A stretch of DNA of 6,919 bases from an uncultured Caryophanales bacterium (GTDB lineage Bacteria; Bacillota_I; Bacilli_A; RF39; UBA660): the NCBI GenBank assembly GCA_946402785.1, contig CAMIXP010000069.1:1-6919 (forward strand). Reading direction: 5' to 3'. The notes under the pieces are model-generated. The model had not been told where the DNA came from and ran no database searches. It worked only from the letters and a program-made list of their open reading frames with translations. Of the stretch, positions 1 through 5,592 are shown one piece after another. The translations under genes and the position numbers were made by a program. Position 1 is the stretch's first letter, and every line of letters starts with the position of its first letter.

Positions 1-462
1 TTGTAGACCTAATTCTACTGTAAGATAAGTTCTTTTATTTAAATCTTCTAGGTAATTGAGACACTCTTCTGTAATAGCATCTGGACGAGTTGCGATGTTT
101 AATCCAACTACATCTTTTTGTTTTAGAATAGGTTCATATACTTTTTTTAGTTCTTCTACAGGTGCATATGTATTCGTACGTGCTTGAAAATAACCGATGT
201 ATTTTGCTTTTGGCCATTTTTTTAGCATCATTTGCTTGATCTCATTGAATTGTTTGACAATATGATCTTCTTTGTTTCCAGCGAATTCGCCACTTCCTGA
301 TTTTGAGCAATAGATACATCCTCCATATCCTACTGTTCCATCGATATTTGGGCATGAAAAACCAGCATTTAAACTGACTTTAAATATTTTTTCGTGAAAT
401 CTATTTTTATAATAGTAATCTAATGTATGATATCTTTTATTTGAATTCGAATATTGAAACAT
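1..462 (-). CDS. ytqA: Radical SAM protein, YhcC/YtqA (TIGR01212) family, N-terminal part
   Basis: This is the first 154 codons of a gene running off the left edge; family members are about 300 residues, so roughly half is visible. The ATG (462-460) follows an AAGGAG ribosome site (474-469) by six bases. Near the N-terminus lies the family signature CPNIDGTVGYGGCIYC, giving cysteines 37, 49 and 52 that should bind the [4Fe-4S] cluster used to cleave S-adenosylmethionine; the wide first spacing (C-x11-C-x2-C) is typical of this family rather than the classic CxxxCxxC. Further on, YFQARTNTYAP (about 91-101) and ATRPDAI (about 124-130) match conserved barrel strands. From the literature as I recall it, the Bacillus homologue YtqA (MnmL) acts in wobble-uridine modification of tRNA; transferring that role here is inference. 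The protein has no signal peptide and is presumably cytoplasmic. It is transcribed divergently from the peptidase operon. The family call is firm, the exact substrate is not. Confidence 0.9.
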   Translation of the reverse strand, partial: MFQYSNSNKRYHTLDYYYKNRFHEKIFKVSLNAGFSCPNIDGTVGYGGCIYCSKSGSGEFAGNKEDHIVKQFNEIKQMMLKKWPKAKYIGYFQARTNTYAPVEELKKVYEPILKQKDVVGLNIATRPDAITEECLNYLEDLNKRTYLTVELGLQ

Positions 463-489
463 AGTAATCTCCTTGTCAAATCATACTGT

Positions 490-518
490 ATTCTATCATA
501 AAGTGTAGTTTTTTACAA
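490..518 (-). promoter_or_regulatory. Sigma-A-type promoter of the radical SAM gene
   Basis: Read on the minus strand, TTGTAA (518-513) and TAGAAT (495-490) are separated by 17 bases, and the -10 is preceded by TGA, giving an extended -10 (TGnTAGAAT). Transcription would start near 483, leaving a leader of about 20 bases carrying the AAGGAG ribosome site. Matches to consensus are good in both boxes, so this is the best-supported promoter in the divergent region. Confidence 0.7.
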
Positions 519-525
519 CAAACTG

Positions 526-547
526 TGGTATTATGATAATAGGTGAT
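526..547 (+). promoter_or_regulatory. Candidate extended -10, palindrome and ribosome site before the peptidase gene
   Basis: TGG-TATTAT (526-534) resembles an extended -10 on the plus strand, but no good -35 lies at the right distance. It overlaps a perfect 13-base inverted repeat, TATTAT-G-ATAATA (529-541). The ribosome site AGGTGAT (541-547) begins where the palindrome ends, four bases before the TTG codon at 552. If TATTAT is the true -10, the leader would be only about 10 bases, which is suspiciously short. A weaker alternative is TTGTCA (473-478) with TATCAT (494-499), whose 15-base spacing is poor. The ribosome site is more certain than the promoter. Confidence 0.35.
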
Positions 548-551
548 ATAC

Positions 552-1682
552 TTGAAAAAGATAAAGAGTGTACATGTTAAGCCTGTTTTTGCAACTGCGT
601 TGAAAGTATTAGGATTTATCTTATTTCTTATTTTAGGTATATTCATCTTTTATCGTGTTCAAATAAGGGATTTGACAAAACTTGGTTATAGTGAAGTTGC
701 TAGTAACCGTATTTTATTTTCTAAAAATAAACAGAAAGTAATGTCAATTGGTGAAAATAAAACGTTAAATCTTGCGTTTGAAAGTGATGATTTTAATGAG
801 AAATATTTTCAAAATTATGCTAAAATAAAATATATAGAGCAAGATCATTTGATTCAAAATATTAACCAATTGTTAAAAGTTGGTTATAGTAATCAAGATA
901 TTAATATTATTTTGAGTCATGGTACTTCTGAGAGTGTAGAAGCGTTTGCAAAACGTGATAAGGTGCATTACTTAGAAGAGTTTTTCTCTTATGATTTTGC
1001 AAAATTAGAAAATTATGATCGTTATGTTCAATACTCCGATGAAACAGGAGAAGATGAGTTAGAGACTATTATCTATGTCAATTTGGATAATGATCAAGTT
1101 GATTATGATTATAGTGAGTTAGTTTCCAAATTCTCTTTGGATATGCTTGTAAATAAGCATCATCGATTAGATGAGAATTTTGCTCCTTCGGATTTAACTG
1201 TTATCGAAGAAGAGTATGCATCAGAAGCTGATATGCAGTGTAGTAGACTTGCGTTGAATGCTTTTAAAGAAATGTATCGTGCTGCTGAAGCAGAAGGATA
1301 TCAACTTGTTATTAATTCTGCTTATCGTAGTTATCAAGATCAAGTTGATTTGGTTAATTTCTATTTCGATGCATATGGACAAGAGTATGTAGATAAGTAT
1401 GTTGCAAAACCTGGATATTCTGAACATCAAACGGGATTAGCTTTTGATATTGGAAGTCGTAATTCTCGTACTTTTGCGAATTCAAAAGAATTTGTTTGGA
1501 TGAAGGATAATGCTTATAAGTATGGTTTTATTATGAGATTTGATGAACGTTATGAAGATTTAACGGGATTCCGTAAAGAACCATGGCATTATCGATATGT
1601 AGGTAAAGATATTGCAAAATATGTATATGAACATAATAATATGTCATTAGAAGAGTACTATGTATTATTCTTAGATAAATAG
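552..1682 (+). CDS. Membrane-anchored M15 family (VanY/LdcB-like) peptidoglycan carboxypeptidase
   Basis: This zinc peptidase should trim the terminal D-amino acid from peptidoglycan stem peptides outside the cell. I start it at TTG 552, 376 residues, because AGGTGAT sits at 541-547; a GTG at 543 would lie inside that ribosome site. Residues about 12-34 form one membrane segment after a basic N-terminus (KKIKSVHVK), so the rest faces outward. The catalytic domain occupies about 195-376: NSAYRS (255-260), SEHQTGLAFDIG with zinc ligands H292 and D299, and EPWHYRYVG with catalytic E343 and zinc ligand H346. All key M15B residues are present. The region between membrane and catalytic domain carries two copies of a K-[LV]-G-Y-S-x4-N-x-I-L motif (about 43-55 and 109-121), perhaps small helical wall- or substrate-binding repeats. 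DD- and LD-carboxypeptidases share these motifs, so specificity is undecided. It is first in an operon with the zinc-ribbon protein. Confidence 0.9.
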   Translation: MKKIKSVHVKPVFATALKVLGFILFLILGIFIFYRVQIRDLTKLGYSEVASNRILFSKNKQKVMSIGENKTLNLAFESDDFNEKYFQNYAKIKYIEQDHLIQNINQLLKVGYSNQDINIILSHGTSESVEAFAKRDKVHYLEEFFSYDFAKLENYDRYVQYSDETGEDELETIIYVNLDNDQVDYDYSELVSKFSLDMLVNKHHRLDENFAPSDLTVIEEEYASEADMQCSRLALNAFKEMYRAAEAEGYQLVINSAYRSYQDQVDLVNFYFDAYGQEYVDKYVAKPGYSEHQTGLAFDIGSRNSRTFANSKEFVWMKDNAYKYGFIMRFDERYEDLTGFRKEPWHYRYVGKDIAKYVYEHNNMSLEEYYVLFLDK

Positions 1683-1693
1683 AGGGTGATTAT

Positions 1694-2419
1694 ATGGTTT
1701 GTAAAAACTGTGGAGCCGATTTAAAACCAGGAATTAAGTACTGTCTTGAATGTGGTTGCTATTTAGATGATGATGATAATGACGAATTAGATGAAACTGG
1801 TGGAGATGTCACCACTAGTTATCAACCCGTTACTTTGAGAGAATCAAGTGCAGCAAGAAAAAGAAGAAGACTTAATTTAACTTTAACAGACTATTTGATC
1901 TATGCCGGTCTTTTAGTCATCATGATTGGATCTATTATTGTTATTATTGTGGCTGTTGTAAGAAATAATTCACAACCTAAACAACCTGTTGATCCAAACG
2001 CTGGTGTTATCGCTGACAAAATATTAACAATTGATAATTATAAAGCTACTGTACCTGGAAAATATAACTCTACGGTACAAGGATCTACTTTATATGTTTC
2101 TGATAATGTTAACTATACGTTCTCTTATCAGAATTCGTTAGAGAGTTTTGATTCTTATGTTAATGATCGTACAAAATTAGAAACTGATTTAGCTGCTAGT
2201 AAGTATGAAATTTTAACAACTAGTGAAAAAACAGTTAATTCTCGTTTGTTCTTAATCTATGAAATTAAAGTTAATGGTACGAAAAAGGTATTATATTTAA
2301 CAAAAGGAAATGATTATTATACAACGATGGGTATCATTGAGATAATGACAAATGGTAATTGGGAAGAAGCTCTTCCAGTTATTGATATTATTAATAATTC
2401 ATTGGAATTTGATAATTAA
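1694..2419 (+). CDS. Zinc-ribbon, single-pass membrane protein with extracytoplasmic domain
   Basis: This 241-residue protein starts at ATG 1694, just after AGAGGGTGAT (1681-1690) and 11 bases past the peptidase stop, so the two are surely cotranscribed. It opens with a zinc ribbon, CKNCG and CLECG, with cysteines 3, 6, 17 and 20 expected to hold one zinc. An acidic linker follows (DDDDNDELDE, 25-34), then a basic patch (RKRRR, 55-59) and one membrane helix (about 67-89). By the positive-inside rule the zinc ribbon is cytoplasmic and the C-terminal 150 residues are outside. That outer part, starting near 107 (LTIDNYKATVPGKYNSTV), reads as an alpha/beta domain somewhat like PsbP/DcrB-type folds; this is only an impression. 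Many Firmicutes carry zinc-ribbon plus membrane-helix proteins of unknown role. Its neighbour suggests a cell-wall link, perhaps sensing or assisting the peptidase, but nothing in the sequence proves it. Confidence 0.85.
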   Translation: MVCKNCGADLKPGIKYCLECGCYLDDDDNDELDETGGDVTTSYQPVTLRESSAARKRRRLNLTLTDYLIYAGLLVIMIGSIIVIIVAVVRNNSQPKQPVDPNAGVIADKILTIDNYKATVPGKYNSTVQGSTLYVSDNVNYTFSYQNSLESFDSYVNDRTKLETDLAASKYEILTTSEKTVNSRLFLIYEIKVNGTKKVLYLTKGNDYYTTMGIIEIMTNGNWEEALPVIDIINNSLEFDN

Positions 2420-2474
2420 AAAATAGCAAGTAAAGTAAATGAAAAATAGTCTTTTTACTTGGCTATTTTTTTTT
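2418..2474 (+). terminator. Rho-independent terminator of the peptidase/zinc-ribbon operon
   Basis: The left arm (2418-2434, AAAAAATAGCAAGTAAA) overlaps the stop codon and pairs with the right arm (2454-2470, TTTACTTGGCTATTTTT), with one bulged G on the right side and a 19-base loop. The right arm runs into nine T residues (2466-2474). The A-rich left arm could also work in the opposite direction, but no minus-strand gene ends here. Confidence 0.8.
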
Positions 2475-2487
2475 ATTATGATATTAT
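2459..2487 (+). promoter_or_regulatory. Candidate promoter of the GH31 gene
   Basis: TTGGCT (2459-2464) and TATTAT (2482-2487) are 17 bases apart and fit sigma-A boxes moderately (4/6 and 5/6). Transcription would begin near 2494, leaving about 24 bases before the ATG, with the ribosome site AAGGTG at 2505-2510. The -35 lies inside the right arm of the preceding terminator. Other AT-rich -10 choices (TATGAT at 2477, TAGAAT at 2493) cannot be excluded. Confidence 0.4.
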
Positions 2488-2517
2488 GTTATTAGAATAA
2501 TAAGAAGGTGTTTGGTA

Positions 2518-4938
2518 ATGTATCCACTTGGAAGGCAATTTGAAGTTGATTATTCAAAAGCTAAGAGTGATAAGAAAGCAGTAATACAAGGTAATCATTA
2601 CCGTATTTCTGTTATTAGCGAACGTATTGTTAGACTTGAATATTCACCTAACGGACAATTCTTAGATAAACCAACTCAACTGGTAAGACGTAGAAATATC
2701 GGATTACCTGATTTTTCTGTGCGCCAAGATGCCAATGTTTTGGAACTTACTACGAAATACTTTACTTTGAGTTATATTAAGGAACAACCATTTGTAGGTA
2801 CAAAAGTTGATCCTATGAAAACATTAAAAATTACATTACTTTCTCGTGATCGAGATCGTAGAAAAGACTGGTATGTAGGACATCCAGAAGCTAGAAACTT
2901 GCTTGGTAATATGGTTAGTGTGGATGTTAATATACCTTGGAATTTACAAAAAGGTTTATATTCGATTGATGGATTTGCATCCATTGATGATAGTTATAGT
3001 AAAGTGATTGAAGAAGATGGTACTTTAGGAAATGTACAACCTAATCACTTTGATATGTATGTCTTTATGTATGATAGAGACTTTAGACAGACTTTATTTG
3101 ATTATTTTAAGATGACAGGTGCTCCTGCTTTGATTCCAAGATATGCTCTTGGAAATTGGTGGAGTAGAAATACCATCTACAATGATGAAAGTCTTCATAA
3201 TTTAATTCGTAATTTTGAAAGGGAAACCATTCCTATTTCTGTTATGTTATTTGATCATGATTGGCATATTCGTAATACGGAGACCGAAAAGAAATTAAAA
3301 GTTGGATATACATTCAATACAGAATTGATTCAAGATCCAAAGGCTATGATTTCAGAATTCCATCGTCGTGGTATTCGTGTGGGTGTTGTGGTAAATCCTA
3401 CCGGAGGTATTTATCCACATGAAACGTATTATCCACAAGCTAGTCAGTATTTGGGCGTTACAGATAATAGTGTCATCCCTTTTGATCCATTAAATCCTAA
3501 ACATATCGATGTATTGTTTAAGATGTTCTTACACCCACTAGAAGCACAAGGAGTTGACTTCTTCTGGAATGATTCTACTGGTAATATGGATGTTACACAA
3601 TTGTGGGCACTTAATCATTATATGTATCTAGATTCTGGTAGAAATAGTAATGAAAGAGCTATGATTTTAGGTAGAGGTGGTGTATTTGCTCCTCACCGTT
3701 ATCCTGTTTTATATGGTGGATCTTCTGAGATTAGTTGGAAAGCTTTAAAACAACTACCATTCTTATATTTAAATGCTGCTAATATTGGAGTTTCTTGGTG
3801 GAGTCATGATGTTGGTGGTAACCACGGTGGTATTGAAGATGGTGAATTATACTTACGTTATGTTCAATTAAGTACTTTTGGTCCTATTTTAAGATTCCAT
3901 GGTGCTCGTGGAAGATATTATAAAAAGGAACCATGGTTATGGGATGCTAAAACATTCAATATTGCCGCTAACTATTTACGATTAAGACATCGATTAATTC
4001 CATATATTTATACGGAAGCTTATAATTATACAAAATCAGGTGTACCTTTAATTCAACCTTTCTATTACAACTATATGTGGGTATATGATGATGATAATTA
4101 TCGTAATCAATACTATTTTGGTTCTCAATTATTAGTATGTCCTATTTTGGAACCAAAAGATCCTGTCATGAATCGTTCCATTCATAAATTCTTTGTACCA
4201 GATGGTGTTTGGTATGACTGGGTTACTGGTAAAAAATTCCCTGGAAATAAGAAATATGTTTCATTCTTTAAAGAGGATGATTATCCAGTATTTGCTCATG
4301 CGGGAAGTATTATTCCTATTTCTAATAGAAGTGACTATAACAATATTGGTTTGCCAACCGATTTGGAAATTCAAATCTTCCCAGGTGTAAGTAATACATA
4401 TACTTTATATGAAGATGATGGTGTTACTGCTTTATACCGTGAAGGATATTTTATTAAGACTTCTATCGACTATAACTACATGAGAGATAACTATACTGTT
4501 ATTATTCGTTCTATTGATGGTAAGAGTGGTATTGCTCCTGAAAGACGTAATTACAAGATGGTATTTAGAAATACAAAACAAGCTGATAATGTCATTGTTT
4601 ATTTCAATAATGAGAAGTTAGATTGCCAACACTATGTCGATGGTAATGACTTTATTGTTGAAGTTAAAGGAGTTCCTACGATTGGTCAGTTAACAATTAA
4701 CTGTAAGGGAAAAGATATTGAAATTGATACGGTTCGTTTGGTAAACGATGAATTAGACAGTGTCTTGATGGACTTAAAAATTGAGACTTATTTAAAAGAA
4801 GATATTGCGAGAATTATCTTTAGTGATGCAACCGTTGATAAGAAGAGAGTTGGTATTCGTAAATTGAAGAAGAGCGGATTATCAAAAGAACATATTGGAT
4901 TATTCTTAAAACTTCTTGATTATATGAGTGATATTTAA
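2518..4938 (+). CDS. GH31 (alpha-glucosidase family) protein with altered catalytic acid/base site
   Basis: This is an 806-residue cytoplasmic protein, with no signal peptide. I start at ATG 2518, seven bases after AAGGTG; a TTG at 2512 touches the ribosome site. An N-terminal beta-sandwich (about 20-195) precedes the GH31 TIM barrel (about 205-535), seen in GNWWSRN (212-218), DHDWH (246-250), WNDSTG (350-355), HRYPV (393-397), SWWSHDVGG (426-434) and RFHG (459-462). C-terminal sandwich domains follow, including a DUF5110-like stretch (YEDDGVTALY, 631-640), then a helical tail (about 735-806). GH31 enzymes hydrolyse alpha-glycosides with two aspartates. D352 fits the nucleophile position. The acid/base region, aligned without gaps from R386 against the YicI-type segment ending WGGD, reads YGGS here, so Ser402 replaces Asp. 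Conserved residues after the third barrel strand also differ (VNPTGG in place of LHPADG). It may be an unusual glycosidase, a transferase or a non-catalytic sugar-binding protein. It is a one-gene transcription unit. Confidence 0.88.
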   Translation: MYPLGRQFEVDYSKAKSDKKAVIQGNHYRISVISERIVRLEYSPNGQFLDKPTQLVRRRNIGLPDFSVRQDANVLELTTKYFTLSYIKEQPFVGTKVDPMKTLKITLLSRDRDRRKDWYVGHPEARNLLGNMVSVDVNIPWNLQKGLYSIDGFASIDDSYSKVIEEDGTLGNVQPNHFDMYVFMYDRDFRQTLFDYFKMTGAPALIPRYALGNWWSRNTIYNDESLHNLIRNFERETIPISVMLFDHDWHIRNTETEKKLKVGYTFNTELIQDPKAMISEFHRRGIRVGVVVNPTGGIYPHETYYPQASQYLGVTDNSVIPFDPLNPKHIDVLFKMFLHPLEAQGVDFFWNDSTGNMDVTQLWALNHYMYLDSGRNSNERAMILGRGGVFAPHRYPVLYGGSSEISWKALKQLPFLYLNAANIGVSWWSHDVGGNHGGIEDGELYLRYVQLSTFGPILRFHGARGRYYKKEPWLWDAKTFNIAANYLRLRHRLIPYIYTEAYNYTKSGVPLIQPFYYNYMWVYDDDNYRNQYYFGSQLLVCPILEPKDPVMNRSIHKFFVPDGVWYDWVTGKKFPGNKKYVSFFKEDDYPVFAHAGSIIPISNRSDYNNIGLPTDLEIQIFPGVSNTYTLYEDDGVTALYREGYFIKTSIDYNYMRDNYTVIIRSIDGKSGIAPERRNYKMVFRNTKQADNVIVYFNNEKLDCQHYVDGNDFIVEVKGVPTIGQLTINCKGKDIEIDTVRLVNDELDSVLMDLKIETYLKEDIARIIFSDATVDKKRVGIRKLKKSGLSKEHIGLFLKLLDYMSDI

Positions 4939-4964
4939 AAAACTAGAATTCTTTCTAGTTTTTT
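4937..4964 (+). terminator. Rho-independent terminator after the GH31 gene
   Basis: A perfect 12-base-pair stem, AAAAAACTAGAA (4937-4948) with TTCTAGTTTTTT (4953-4964), closes a four-base loop. The left arm shares two bases with the TAA stop codon, and the T run of the right arm serves as the U-tract. The A/T ends make it potentially bidirectional. Confidence 0.85.
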
Positions 4965-4965
4965 C

Positions 4966-4993
4966 TTGGAAAAATAAGAAAATATGTTATAAT
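4966..4993 (+). promoter_or_regulatory. Extended -10 promoter of the T-box/leuS operon
   Basis: A consensus -10, TATAAT (4988-4993), is preceded by TGT, forming TGnTATAAT. A fair -35, TTGGAA (4966-4971), lies 16 bases upstream. Transcription should begin near 5000, just ahead of the T-box leader. The -35 begins two bases after the preceding terminator ends. Confidence 0.8.
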
Positions 4994-4999
4994 AAATAT

Positions 5000-5199
5000 A
5001 TCATTTTTGCGTTGACTGGGAAGTAGTAGCAAATCTTTAATTTTTAGAGAGTCTATGGTTGGTGGAAATAGATATGAAAAGATTGTGAACTTGTCTTAGG
5101 AGCAAATGGGTAATTCCGTTATCGATTAAGAGTGTATAGTCTAACTATGAATTAAGGTGGTACCGCGAGAAATCGTCCTTAAATTTGTAGTTTTTTTTT
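5000..5199 (+). promoter_or_regulatory. T-box riboswitch leader, leucine type (probable CUU specifier)
   Basis: The leader senses uncharged tRNA-Leu and lets transcription pass into the downstream genes when leucyl-tRNA is scarce. Stem I shows AGAGAGTC (5046-5053) and GGTGGAAA (5061-5068), the usual distal elements, with TCTAT/ATAGA pairing between them. Its lower helix can be drawn as CTGGGA (5016-5021) with TCTTAG (5094-5099), and the upper helix as AATCTTT with AAAGATT (5078-5084). This places AGTA on one side of the specifier loop and GTGAA-CTT-G on the other, making CTT (5090-5092), a Leu codon followed by a purine, the specifier. Stem III is ATAGT-CTA-ACTAT (5136-5148). The conserved T-box sequence AAGGTGGTACCGCG is at 5154-5167; its TGGT bulge can pair with an ACCA tRNA 3' end, as expected for tRNA-Leu with A73. 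TTG (5091-5093) overlaps the proposed codon and is also Leu, so the amino-acid call is firmer than the codon. Confidence 0.95.
5150..5199 (+). terminator. Regulated terminator of the T-box leader
   Basis: AATTAAGG (5150-5157) can pair with CCTTAAATT (5177-5185) with one bulge, enclosing the T-box sequence, and nine T residues follow (5191-5199). Formation of this hairpin competes with the tRNA-stabilised antiterminator built from the same AAGGTGG segment. The ribosome site GGAGG begins on the very next base after the T tract. Confidence 0.8.
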
Positions 5200-5208
5200 G
5201 GAGGTTTT

Positions 5209-5592
5209 ATGCAAGAGATTATTTTGTTTATCTTAACATTTCTACTGCTCTATCTGTTATATCAGATTGTTTTTATAACGCCTCTAAAGAGTAAAAAGAA
5301 AAAGAAGAAGAAGGAAGAAAAAGAATTATTAGAAATTCGTTATTTAAAATCTAGATATCCTTTAGATTTTAAAAAGATACCGGAAAATCAAATCCTGCAA
5401 CTGTGTGCGATTCTTTCTTGTTTGGATATGGCTATTACAGTTACGGTTGTATCCTTTGTTGAAAGTTTCTTATGGGAAATTGTTGTGGGAATAGTTGTAT
5501 TAGTTTTATTAATTGTTAGTAGTTATCATTTAGTATATTTATTTTATAAAAAGAAGGGAATGGTTAAATCATGGAAAACATTAACAAAATAG
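5209..5592 (+). CDS. Unrecognised small membrane protein, first gene of the T-box/leuS operon
   Basis: I do not recognise this 127-residue protein. ATG 5209 follows GGAGG (5200-5204) by four bases. Three hydrophobic stretches are visible: about 3-23, 67-84 and 89-112. Between the first and second is a highly charged stretch, a lysine run (KSKKKKKKKEEK, 27-38) and then a mixed segment to about 60. The C-terminus is basic (KKKGMVKSWKTLTK). The lysines should hold the loop after the first helix in the cytoplasm. There is no signal-peptidase or lipobox site and no enzyme motif. Codon use matches its neighbours and it has a strong ribosome site, so it is probably a real gene and not a spurious frame. 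It lies between the leucine T-box and leuS, overlapping leuS by 22 bases, so its expression should rise when charged tRNA-Leu falls. A role in amino-acid uptake or stress at the membrane is possible but unproven. Confidence 0.75.
   Translation: MQEIILFILTFLLLYLLYQIVFITPLKSKKKKKKKEEKELLEIRYLKSRYPLDFKKIPENQILQLCAILSCLDMAITVTVVSFVESFLWEIVVGIVVLVLLIVSSYHLVYLFYKKKGMVKSWKTLTK

Noticed and set aside
1221..1430. Minus-strand open frame of 69 codons
   Set aside because: It lies wholly inside the M15 catalytic domain coding region, opposite its conserved motifs; it has no ribosome site and no recognisable product.
2475..2500. ATTATG direct repeats and a TTATT/AATAA inverted repeat upstream of the GH31 gene as an operator
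   Set aside because: Short A/T-only repeats are expected by chance in such AT-rich intergenic DNA and have no distinctive bases.
2772..2984. Minus-strand open frame of 70 codons
   Set aside because: It is antisense to the N-terminal domain of the GH31 gene, with no ribosome site or coding character of its own.
4193..4390. Plus-strand open frame of 65 codons
   Set aside because: It is an out-of-frame shadow of the GH31 gene, which is intact and well conserved through this stretch.
5296..5332. A-rich AAA/AAG run as a possible programmed frameshift site
   Set aside because: The run is broken by G at frequent intervals, so no slippery heptamer is followed by an evident stimulatory structure, and the zero frame continues normally.
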